Below are positions 33,169 through 45,800 of a stretch of DNA of 64,000 nucleotides, piece after piece. The DNA lies in contig CM034108.1 in assembly GCA_019914945.1 (NCBI GenBank), positions 8,380,001-8,444,000 on the forward strand, given 5' to 3'. The stretch's first letter is position 1; each line of letters begins with the position of its first letter. Under the pieces are notes generated by a model. The model ran no database searches. It worked only from the letters and a program-made list of their open reading frames with translations, and was not told the origin of the DNA. The translations under genes and the position numbers were made by a program. This DNA comes from Typha latifolia. Lineage: Eukaryota; Streptophyta; Magnoliopsida; Poales; Typhaceae.

Positions 33169-33632
33169 ATATAAATTATTATTATTTTTAAATATATGAA
33201 AAAATTTATCCCCAGTGCAAAATAATATTTGCATTGTATAGTAAAAAGCTTGCACAACCTATATAAATATAATGCATATTTATATATGTAAAAAAATTTG
33301 TCCACAATGCAAGTAAATATATCTGCACTATATGATAAAAAGCCTGAATTGCCTATGTAATTATACATTATATTTAAATATGCCAAAAAAAAAATTCAAG
33401 GTACAAGAAAATAAAGTAACACTGCATAGTAAAAATCTCGCACTGTCTCTATAAGTTTGCATTAAATTTATATATGGAAAAAAAATTTATCCCCGGTGCA
33501 AAAAACCATATCCATGCTGTCCCGCACTATCTATATAAATCTACATTACATTTAAATATACAAAAAATTATCCACAGTACAAAATAATGTCTACATTATA
33601 TAGTAAAATTGCATGGTAAACAACCCGCACTT
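33169..33632. repeat. Degenerate roughly 92-bp tandem repeat, five copies
   Basis: Each unit reads TATATAAAT..., an AAATATGnAAAAAAATTTAT stretch, CCCAGTGCAAAATAAT, CTGCAT/ATAGTAAAAAGC and CCGCAC. Copies begin near 33169, 33261, 33352, 33447 and 33530. Confidence 0.75.
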
Positions 33633-34563
33633 TTTTCATAATAACTTACACAAGTAAAGATTAATTAAATTATTATTTATGTATTAGTACTTCTTTTTAT
33701 CCACTGAGTATATTGGTCAATATAAAACATCACCAATTTGTAGTACAATTTCACTATTCTATTTCACTGTAATTTTAATTTTATATCACATCAAATATAA
33801 TTATTACTCTTTATACTAATATACAACTAAATATTAGAATAGTTTCTACCTATATTAGCTCTCTATCTTCTAGTATAAAAAATTAAAATAGTTCTTCTAG
33901 AATTGGCGTTAAGTGAAAGCAGCCTAAGGACAGGATGCATTATTCAGGATTAATTTGACAGAAGCTTCTTCACAAGAAAATGTCAAAACCATGTTAAAGA
34001 CAGTAAAATAAAAGCTTATCATCTAGCACAAAGAAATATTCTGTACAGATATTTCTGCTGATTTTACAGTTACATAAAGTAAATGCCTTTTACGCTACTT
34101 AAATTTCTAAGTTTGATACAAAATTTACAACTACTGGAATACATAACAAGGAGGAACAATAAATCTCCTGCCATAAACGTCAACTCCTTGGCCGATGCCT
34201 AAAGTTTTAAACCCCACTGATCTTGCAACGGTGCATTAGGAATGCAGCATATAGCGGTCCTTGAATGAAACAGAAAATGCATTTTGATGCGTGATCAGCA
34301 GCCACATGCTTCAAAGTACTATATATCCATCCTTGAAAGATGCATTCTTTAATGCATTATTATGGAGTCGGTGATTGCACAACTGTTATCATGGGTAAAC
34401 ATAAAGCTAATCGAGTTTACATGTAGACAGGAAACCTTGCATCAGTGTGATCCTTCCTTGTGTTTCAGTTCTCAAGACATCTCAAATGGTCACGTTCACC
34501 ATTGCCTTTTGGCCATAGTAATATTAGGCTCACCGTTATCTATTTAACAAGGAATGCCAGCCT
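33633..34563. other. 3' flank of POLH
   Basis: AT-rich to 33900, then less so. The minus-strand 3' UTR of POLH should lie here, but no polyadenylation signal could be assigned with confidence. Confidence 0.5.
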
Positions 34564-36886
34564 CTATGACTTTTTCATTGGTGAGAAATAGTGAATGATA
34601 CTAGAACCTCGTCTATTTATGCTTGTCTGCTTGGATGCATGAAACCAACCACGTACTTCTTTTTGAATCTCCAATGGCAGCTCATCAATTACAGATGGAT
34701 CAATATCCGCAATACTGAAAGTCCATTGATCACATTGTTCTGAAGCTCGATGCTGAACGTTACCGTCTGAAGGAGTCCCTTCTTGCTCCATTGAATTCAC
34801 TTTTGAAACTTTGTCACATCCTGAATTAGTGTTTCTCATAAGTCGTATCAGAAGTAATAAAAACACTAGATCAACAGAGATGGTAGAGAACCATTCTAAC
34901 CTGAATGAACTTGACCAAGACTATCAAATGATCTTTTTCTGGTCGAGAAAGAGGAGTCCCTAGAAGGAAAAAACTTCAAAATGGAATAAGGTTCCTACAA
35001 AACAAATTATAACAGTTAGATGAAGCAACATAGAGATCGAACAAGATATGTCTTAGAGAGGCAAATGCTAGCAAGTAAAAATCAAAAACTAAATGTGTCT
35101 CATGATTACTGTGAATTCCAAGTAGAGATGTTTACAGACCACAGAGCTAGACAATACCTGTAAACACAGTTCTACACTGCTTGCTTAGTTCTACTTAATC
35201 CTTTTATATGTTTGATGCTAGGGTGTCGAGTTTCCTTCTGTTAAAATCCCATTAAGAGAATGGAAAACCAAAAGACAGAAAGGCTGAGAACAAATTACAT
35301 ATGCATGTCAAATAGGCCATCAATCTACCAAACAAAAGCTTTTAATTATGACAAACAGATACCTGTTAATGTCACCCAAATTATGGGTATATTATGGCCT
35401 GAAAGGTGGATAAGAGAGTGAAGACTACCAGTTATTATATACAAGAAAATAATATATCTTATTGACCGCTGCATCTCCTCTTTTAGCCAGCAAACTGAAA
35501 AGGAGCAGTCAAGCTCCTTCTGTCGTTTTGACATTTTGGCAGAAGATAAACCACTATTAATGACAGGCATACAGGAGATATGCACCATCGAAACATGTTA
35601 GGAAGAACACACATAGAAGTCCAAGTATTTTCATACAACAATGTAGTCCACTAGGTCTTTTGAACCTATATTATTTTGCCACTACATGGAATTTTCCATA
35701 TAAAAGGAGTGGCAATTTTGCTGACTGTATTGGGCTATGCTTTGATATGAGTCTACTTTGGCTAGAAAGGGGACCCGGCCTTCACTCTCCAACAGAATAG
35801 GGTCCAAACAGATGCATCTGATAGAAAATGGTGCAAACATGATAAATTAATTGCAATTGGTCACTGGGTGAGTTCTATATAAGCTAAAGCATATCAGAAC
35901 CTACTGTTTGAAGTGGACAGTAGAAATATTTCAAAGGGCTTAAAAGTGATGTTATTCTCCAGGATTGACTAAAGCTGCATTATAGCAAAGACAGATAAAC
36001 TACTATTGTGAAAATAGACAGCAATCAGAAAACCTTTAGGAGAGGTCAGTCATAAGATCTATGAGTACATCTGAAAGCAGGGTGCAAAAGTGATGAAAGA
36101 AAAGAACGAATATAAAAGGAAAGTTGCAACCAGCCCAGAAGATGCCCATTCTGGCTTAAGCAGACAGTGGGAAAGAAGAGAGGAAACATGCTAACGAACA
36201 ATTTTATTCCAGCTTATTGAATAACCAGGCTGCTAGGTGTATTGCAGCTCAGTCTTCAAAAGGATCAACAAATATGTGGCAACAAACCAGAAAGTGCAAG
36301 TCACCTGTCCTCTTCCTTGAAGTGCACAAGTCGCATCACCAATAGCAACATTTTCAGTATTTTCTAAATCAAATCCATTTTCAACTCTCCATTCAGATAT
36401 AAACATCCATACATTAGAAACTGATGAAAGCAAGCAGGAAAATGGTGATTTAAAGTCCTGAGTGTATGAGAAAGAAATAAAAGCTAGGAAAAACATCATG
36501 GAATATGACACTTGTCGATAAAATGCATGTTGATGAAGGAAAACCTTATTTCTCATTTTTCCTTGTGATGCTCCACTTATGTTAATGTCAGTGGATATTC
36601 CTTGATCAGCAATGGTTTTGTGATCTTCGACCACTTTCTCTTCAGACGCAAACGGACAGCCTTTCCCTTTTTGAGTTGATATCATGTAGCCATCATTTTC
36701 TAAATGAGCATCTGACATGAAATCAGTCAAAATGTAGTAGCATAAGGTATGGAAAAGTAAGGTAAGAGTACCATTTCCTGTAGTTAGAGGAATGTCGTTT
36801 AGTACGAGTGAGTCGTACTCGTAACCTTCTGATGAAGTGGATGGCGAATCGTTACAATGAAGAAATCTTAAAATAGAGCTTCTTCC
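34564..36886 (-). CDS. POLH: POLH exons 11-15: C-terminal regulatory tail with UBM and PIP-like motifs
   Basis: Exon 11 starts GRSSILRFLH, corresponding to the SSIMRYF-type segment of other plant pol eta proteins. Exons 12 and 13 are low-conservation linker. Exon 14 holds EPYSILKFFPSRDSSF, a PIP-like SIxxFF motif, followed by a basic STRKRSF patch that could act in nuclear import. Exon 15 has DIDPSVIDELPLEIQKEV, which fits the ubiquitin-binding motif (UBM), and ends GSSIIHYFSPMKKS, a terminal PIP-like motif for PCNA contact. Motif roles are known from the family; here they are assigned by sequence resemblance. Confidence 0.9.
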
Positions 36887-39800
36887 CTACAATACATAAT
36901 GTAAACCATATAAAAGATGTCAAGAAGTTCAATCACGACCTTACAAGTATAAAAATGTCTATGCCAAAGTTTAAGAATACACAATGGGAGAAATTAAATG
37001 AAGAATGATTGGCACACAGAAAATAATACTTTAAAAGAAGCATATTAGAGAACTACATAGTGTAAGGAAGGATCTGGCACCATATTTAAACAAAATAATT
37101 AGCACTTTATCCAGAAATGCTCAGAAATTAGAGAAGACATGAAAAATACAACTGCATTCAATTTGCCAAGTGATAAAAAATTTCTAAGATAATGATTTTA
37201 AGTGAAGTGCAGCACTACATGTCCCATGTGTCGCATACCATCTTGACAGCTTGACATCATTGCAATTGGGATAGATGAGCGAATAATTTGTAGTTCAATG
37301 TGCCTCTGAATACATGGGAATGGATGGCATTTCATTGATTTACAGGGACACACGAGATATGTTGCCCAAAGCAGCACATGGAGCAGATTGTTCTCAACTT
37401 CTCATGTGTCTTTTAATCTTATAAGGTCACCAGACATGTGTTCCTGAAATATAGGAAACCTGTCACCTGATCTGCACTGCATGTATCCCTTGTAGTGTTC
37501 CTTATATGGAAATCAGAGGCCATGTAGTTATTACATATGAATGGCCATTCTTACATGCATATGGCAATTATGTCTATTCGCGTTGAGTCCTGCACATTTC
37601 TTGAAACTGTGAGACAAGTAGAGCACTCATGAAAGATGTATTGGGGATATTGTGATACATTTAGTTAGGGTATTTTTTTAGTTGTTTATTTTTATTAAAA
37701 TAAAATTCTTGTATGTCGCGTTCGAACGGCCTTTGCGAACGCCGCATCAGGTTCACAAAAACAAAGAATGCAAAATGTGCGTCACGCAGTCAGGCGCGTT
37801 CGAACACCTGCATCGCGTTAGCTTATATAGAGAACGTCTTTTGTGCTTTCGAATGCGATCGAGCGCGTTCGAACGTGATCGGCGGGATTCCACTAGGATT
37901 AGAGTTAATTATTGTTATTAGGAATTATTAGCTAGCCTCTATAAAGATGTGGATGGGAGCTAAATTTATTATGCTATTAGATTATTGATTTCTTTTCTCC
38001 TATCTTCTCTTTCTTCTCTCTACCCTAATCTCCCTTCTCCCTCTTCACCAACCTACCACCTCTACTAATGGCAAGGTCTCTCCTAACTTCTAATCTACCT
38101 TGTCTGTCGAGTCCTCCCTTTTCTTTGGGATCTTGACCACTTCTTCCCATTTGTCTTTATTCTTAACAACATCCACCATCCACCCTCATCTCCATTATCA
38201 TCCATAACCCTAACATCCACTCCACCCGTCACTACCACCATCATCCGCACTATATCGTGTTTTCATCCCAGTTACAGTTCGAATCTGCAAAGGGCGTAAA
38301 TACGAAAATCGTAGATCAGGGAGTTACGGATCGATTCCAGCTAGTTTCATAATTTTCTGACTACAGGAGAATATTTAGTGAATATTTTTCCTCTGTTGCG
38401 CGGACTAGTTCCTGTAATAAATTCAGATCTTGAAGGAATTATTTCGTACCCTATCACATCGGTGCGCGGTGAGAAGCAAGGGGGACTTGCCCTCAAAACT
38501 CTTCAACTCGCGGGAGCACAGTCGAGTTCAGATCTAGAATGATCTGAATGTAAGTGCAAGTTTATATGAAGGTAGCCTCGAAAGTTAGCATTCTAATGGA
38601 TCTAGTTTCACACGAATCCGACATTTGGATGAAAAGTTATAAATGAAGCAATGAAGAAAGGTCGAAGTAGGGCAGAATAGTAAATATCCGATGTTACGAC
38701 GGTTGTCGGAGGGTGGTGGACGGCCAGGGATGGTGGTGGATGACCGTAAGGTAGGATGGTTGCGGGAGGAGATGGCTACGGTTTGGATGCTTGAAAGGGT
38801 TCTACGGTTATGATCTACTCCTATGAAAATAAAGACAATATAATAGCTACGATAAAATGGTAAATACAAGATAAATAAACTTAACTCAATATTCATTCAA
38901 TACTTTCATTCAATGATAATCAATTAGGGCTGCACATCACATATTTATAGAGGCTAACCCTAGACCGATTTTTATTAAGATTTGCCTTAACCCTAGACCG
39001 ACTTTTATCAATTAGGGCTGCACTTCAAACATCGTCGATCTTCTCCAAGTGGTTCTATAATATTTGAACGACTTCTAAATATTTGCAGAATATTTTTTTA
39101 AAACTGCGCAGAAGTTAATTGAACTGAACTTAGCTAATTAAATAAACTCTAATCTACTTAGAGTCTAACTAAACTAAATAAAAAGAATAAATAAGATAAC
39201 TAGACTTGATCCTTCGAACCGAATATCCCTATGATGTGAGCCAATCTGACCCGAATCGCATCAACGTCCATGGAGACTTAATGCTAGAAATGATGAGGGC
39301 CATGAACCAACATCATGAACAACTCGTCTAGCTTCTCACCCCATTGGCCGCTGCTTGGACAGAAGTGACCAACCGAGACCACGCCCAAACACCGCAACCA
39401 AGGCATTCAACATTGGTTCCAACCGTTCTAGCACCACCACCGACCCCTCAAGCTCCTTTTATTCCTCCCTACCAGAATATGGAGCCCTTGCTGCCCTATC
39501 CAGGAGTGGCTAGAGCAGCAAACACAACCTTACAAGAACCAACCAATGACAGGCACGAGAATTGGTTCAGTTTGGAGAACTTCAATAAATATGATGATTG
39601 GCCAGAGGAGCAAGACCTAGAACCACATGAGGTAAAAATGAACAGAAATTATTAAAGAATGGGGCAGCATCCACCCCCGGTCAGACCTAGGCGGGAGTTT
39701 GATTCGAATGGCAATCATGGGATCCAAAGCCGAACGGTTGGCTAGATTTTCCGAACAGTGGAGATTCAGTTGATTGGTTATATCAAGCAAAGCAATTCTT

Positions 39801-42800
39801 TGCTTTTCAAAGGACGTTGAAGGGTCAAAAAGTGATGTTAGCAAGTTTTCATTTGGAAGGATCAGCCCGTCATTGGTACCAAGCTGCCGTCGCGCACCGA
39901 AACTTGGATCGGTGGGCGACATTTAATGTCAGCCTCACTAAATGGTTTGGAGCAGCAGGTTATGAGGAATTTGATGCTCTTCTCACTAAGACGGTTCAGC
40001 GAATTATCATACTTGCATATCAAGAAGATTCCGATCGAATCAACACTCCACACTTCCACCTTAGTCGAATGTACTTTTGAAGAGTACTTTCATATCGAGG
40101 CTGCGGAGAGAAATCCAAGCGAATGTCCAAGCGCTTCGACTACGGACTTTGATAGAGGCCTATGAAGATGTCATACTCATAGAGAAGAAGCATAGGGGCT
40201 CTGAAGTCAGATGAGGACTGATGGACTCAGTCGATATGCGAGGTAACCGGTTCGGCCAAACCCAACGACAAAAAACTTTTCTGCTGGATCAAAGATGGCT
40301 ACTATTAGTTTTGGACTGAGGCCACCCCTTTTGACCTCAGCTGACATAAAATAAGGGGCTAGACCTACTGTTCAACACCTGCCCAGGTGGAGTAGAGATG
40401 AACCGAAGATCTATGTCTTAGATGTGATGAACGCTTTACACCCGGACACCGGTATGCAAAAGTGATGGGAAGCATAATATTGATTGCTACATATGAAGAG
40501 GTAGAGGAGTATGTTGTTACTGCTGAGGAAGAAGAGTTCAGATGAGACAATGGAAGAGTACGTGGTAGAAGAAATGCAAGCCGAAATTTCTATGCACGCG
40601 TAGTCGGGAGCCATTGCACCAAAGACACTTCAAGTGACGGGCTGATCAAGAAGCATTGTTTACACACCCTTATCGATTCAGGGAGTACGCATAACTTCTT
40701 GGACAAGAGGTTAGTGAAGAAAATTGGGTCAAAGGTGGAACCTACTACTGAGATCGAAGTGGCAAGCAGCGATGACATAAGGCTAAGGACGAACAGGTTA
40801 TGCCGTAGGGTAGAGATTCTTGTCCAAGGTAATGTACAAAACCAGATTACAAATGAGGCGGTCAAACAAGGCATCAAAGGAAGAGCTAGAGGAAGAAATA
40901 GGCGAAACATTTAGTCGTTGGCGTAAGGACCGACGAAGGCGTGTAGGAGCTACAATTGGGTTATGGTTAGCCTTCACGACTTCACACCTTGAGGTGAGGA
41001 AAGCGTGGTGGTATGTCACGAACCAGCCATGGGGGCAAACCTAACTCTAATTGAGTTTGGATGGTCAGGGGCATTTGCATCTTTTCCACTAGCTAATTAT
41101 CGACTTCCCCCTTTTTCCCACATCCATCTTAGCCATCTTACCATGTTCCATAACCCTAACCCTAGTTGTATATCTATTTTCCATCAATCACGTCCATCCA
41201 GCATTTCCTAACCTTTGGTCATTGTATTAACCCGTAACTTTCGATCTAGCCTCCAAACGACGAGATCTCGGGTGCGTTGGATTCCTTAAACTTCCAAAGG
41301 AACAACATATCTAAATCTTAGGTCATTTCGACAAATAGATCGACCACAATTGCCTTCGCAAACTCCGTCTTCAGTTCTATCCAGAATTGCCTTTCAGAAA
41401 GTTCGATCATCTCTGAGGGTAATCGTAACATTTCCTTTGAGATTCAAAGAAGAGAGTGACATGATCCTGTGGCCCAAATGACATAGAACAACACCTCATG
41501 TCAGCCAGTATGTTCCCATGCTGACAATATTTAAAACCTTGGCTAGGATAAAGCAATAGTTTACATGGAACAATGGAAGATTAACATCTGACAAAGCACT
41601 ATCCTAACCTATAGAGATGTAGCATTTAGTTGCATTTTTGAAAGAGTTTTCCACCTATCAGGACACTTTCATTCTCCAGGCGAAGTCAATGCCCACCTAA
41701 CACGGTTAAAGTTTGGTCTAGTTCTTGATTTGGTTGTAAAGAACCTCTCCTATGACTAAATTGTTTAAGAACATATTCTTAATCCTTCCGGTACAAAGCT
41801 CCCATTCAGGCTCAAAAAGTGGTGCCTTCCAAAATCCTCACTGCCGAGCAAAAGCTTTAATACAAAATTTGCTTTAACTAATTGTGCCTACAAATTGGCT
41901 TAACAAATACCTTATAATATCGAAATGAGCAAGCAATCGCTGGAGACAACCTTTCGAAGGTTGCTAGTGGTTCGTGTCCACCATCCACAAATCTATTGGT
42001 TAAACTGACATAATCCTTAGGATGGAGAACAGTAGCTACTATTAGTGAGCGATAATGTAAGCTTTATTACAAACTTTTGGGTTTTCAAGTTTACTTATTT
42101 ACCCCTAAATCCCAAAAGAAATGACAACTAAGTCTAGGAATTCAGAAATCTGGATCCATCCATTTCTGCCCAAAGGAAGGTATTCGTGTAACCCAGTATG
42201 GTCCTCTTTGTTCCTTCTTGAATATCTATGAACATATGTATACAGATCTCAATCAAGCTTCGAAGAATCAGAATTGGGATTGACTTCTTGAAAAAATGAC
42301 ATGTGTGCCGTATCGGCCAAATTGGATCGAATCAGACTATTTTTAATTACATAGAATTCTAAATATTATTTAAAAATGTATCAAAATTTCTAAAAAAAAT
42401 TTAAAAAAATAATAATTACTCACATATGAAGCCTAGAATCTAAATAAATACTTACTCAAAACTGCCGCAAAAGAAGAGATAGAAAATGGAAGAAACAAAA
42501 AGAAAAAACAGTGAAAGAGAGGAAAAAAATAAGGGAAGAAATAACCATGGTAGAGAGAGAGAGAAATAGTGAAAGCGAGACACAGAGAGAGAAAAATAGT
42601 GAAAGAGATAAAGAGAGAAATAGTGAAAGAGAGGAGGAAGTCTAGATTGGGATCAGCCAATCCCACCCGATCCCAGTCAATTGATTGGGATCGGGATCGG
42701 GATTAGGATCCTATCCTTCGAACCATGGTCTCAATCTTCCTAGTGAAGAACAATAAAAAAATCTTAACAAAAGAGCCAAAATACGAATTTAATCTACAGC

Positions 42801-45800
42801 ATTGAAAAAGCAATAAAAATCCAAATGTAATGTACCATAAAGCCTTGTGATCAGAAGAAACCTTGTGGTTTAAAAAGCATCCTTATCAGCTAAATTTTCA
42901 TTTATATATGTTAACAGTTTCATTTAAATTTTGATGTGGATTAATCCCCTCATAATATAAGGTTGAAGATTGAAAACTCGAGTTCAATCAAAAGCAACCA
43001 AAGTGAAAAAAAAAGGTCTTGAATCGTTAAGCAACCTAATTGAAATTAACTTATTGGGCCAAAAACAAGAGGAGATTCTGAACCTTCAAGCTAAATTAGT
43101 CAAAGCTAAACTCATTGAGAAAAATTACCGACATATATGAATTGTATTATATTATCAGTTATAATTTCTTGGTTTGTGTACCAATATTTAAGAATTGACT
43201 CCTAACTTCAAATAACATGATGTAGTAAAATAATGTGGCACAATGCCAGCTTCTAAGCATTTGCATTATTGTATATAGCTTACTAACTAGATCTAAACAA
43301 AGAAAAACTGTCATATTCGTGAGAAGACCTATTAACATTCTAATACTTAAATGTTAAGCATGTCTTTCAAGATTTCATGATAATTAGTTCATTAGTAATT
43401 GCCATATGATGTAGGACCATAGCTCCTGTACCAAACTAATGTAGGATTATATAGCTTGCACTAATATTTGTCCAAGGTGAATGGCAAAATCACCAATGTG
43501 GTGATTGCAATATTGCATAATGCAAACCGATGCAAAATTTTATTTTGAAAAATGTATATTGAAACTAGATAAAAACAACCTTGATTTTTGATACCATCTT
43601 AAACCACATTTTAAATCTCCATCCATTGTGTTAGTGCAATTATTTTGTAATGCCAAATTCGTGGACAAAAACACTTGCACTTGAGGTGTACCTATGAAAG
43701 CATGGATACGAATATGACACGATACAAATATGCTGATACCAAGGTTCGAAAAATCAGAATAGGGATCGACCTTACGAAAAAAGTCGAATCGACCGGATCA
43801 GCCATATCAGTCGCCTAAATCGGATCAGACTTTTTAATTATGTAAAATTTTAAATATTTATTTAAAAATGCATGAAAACTTCTAAAAATTTAGAAAAAAA
43901 ATTTACCAAAAATAAAAATAAAGAAAGAAAGAAAGACTATGGTGTAATGAAAATTAAAAAGAAGAGATTAGAAAGAGAGTGACCGAAAGAAAACCAAACA
44001 AAAAAAAAAAATAACCATAGTGCAGTGAAGAAGAAGAAAAAGGGTGAGTGGAAAAAATGAAAAAAACTAAGAAAAAGATAAAAATAAATAAATTAAAAAA
44101 TTATATACCGGAGTTCGTTGGAGTTTACCGGAGTTTACCAAAGCTAGATCTTTCCGTAAGAGAAACAATGGTTATATGATAAGGAGAGAAAAAGAGAAAA
44201 AGTGAAAGAGAGAGAGAGAAAAAGAGAGAGTAAGAAGAAAGAGTGGAAGAGAGAAAGAGAGCGGGAGTTCGAATTGAGTCTGGATCGGGATCAGGCTTAG
44301 CCAATTTGGATCGGGATTAGTTGATCCAACGAACCATGGCTGATACAATAAATCTTGAAAATTAAAGATACAATACGCATATGTTACGTGGCTCATAAAA
44401 GTATATTTGTATGTTTGCACATATATATTAGTGTACTTGAACTTGCATCTTTTTTAAAATGAGAATTTATAAATTATTGTCAAAGTGTGATAGTTTATAT
44501 TACTTACATGATCGATTTACCAATTAAAAAGAACCACCATTCATACAAAAGGCCTTGTAGATTACAAAGTATATTACTATCTAAGATATAAGATAAATAA
44601 GGAATTCCAATTCATAGATCATAATAAATTAAAACTATAACACACTTTCCAAATTAAGCCTCCTAGAAATGCATAAAGCATGCCTCTTATTAAAAATAAA
44701 ACCTTCTAGATATAATAATTCTCCTTCACTTGGGCTCACATCAGTTGGAATCATGAAAGTCTCAAAGAAGTGCCTACAAAGTATCTGAGAAGTATTAGAA
44801 ATATTTGTTTTATTTTAAAAAAATTGGGATACTTTATAAAGTATGTAATACGTATCCAAGTATCATATCTAAGGTATCGATACCAGATATGTCAAGATGA
44901 CGAAAGTATCCATGGTTCTTAGGGTTGTACTAATAAGCAAGGTTCGAAAAATCAGGATCGGGATCAGCATTCCGAAAAAACAATACATATCGATCGGATA
45001 CAGCCGTATCAATTGCCTGAATTGAATCGGACTTTTTAATTACGTAAAATTCCAAATATAATTTAAAAATGCTGGAAAACTTCTAAAAATTTAGAAAAAT
45101 TTTTACCAAAAATAAGAAAATAAAGAAAGAAAAACTATAAAGCATTGAAAACTTAAAAAAAAGAAGAGATTATAAAGAGAGTGAGTGGAAGAAAATCAAC
45201 TAAAAAAAAGGAAAACCATGGTGCAGTGAAGAAGAAAAGAGAAGAAAAAGGAAGAGAGTGAAAGAAATGAAAAAAATTAAGAGAGAAATAAAGAAATAAA
45301 TTAAAAAATTATATACGGGAGTTCATTAGAGTTCGCTAGAGTTAGATCTGCATCACTAGAGTTCTCCGTAAGAAAAACAATGGTTATATGGTAAGGAGAG
45401 AAAAAGAGAAAGGAAGAGTGGAAGAGAGAATGAGTGAAAGAGAGAAAAAAAAAGAGTTCGGATTAGGCCTAGATCGGGATCGGCCAATCCGGCAAACCAT
45501 GCTAATTAGTACTTAATATATGGTCAAGACATCCTATAAAAGATCAAATGGTGCAAAGAAGTAGAAATTCAAAGTGAAAAGAAAACAAATTAAGCAGCTA
45601 CTTTAGACTTGGTTATAAGCACAAAGGATATGTTCGAACTGCCTCACAGATTTGGCGAGAGTCACTTATAGTATATAAGTTGGGTTCGAGCTACTCACAG
45701 AACTGAAACAGGAAAGTCATTCCGTCTCAAACAGAAGTTCCCTTCAGGGGATTCACCTAGTACAAAGCAGAGATGTTCCTCACATTCTATATAAGAAACT

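Noticed and set aside
35346..35588. 80-residue minus-strand frame between POLH exons 13 and 14 as an extra exon
   Set aside because: Exons 13 and 14 already join in phase, and no good donor follows the KRQKELDCSFS stretch. A rare alternative exon cannot be excluded.
36233..36730. 165-residue continuous frame as a separate gene
   Set aside because: It is POLH exons 12 and 13 read through the stop-free 87-nt intron.
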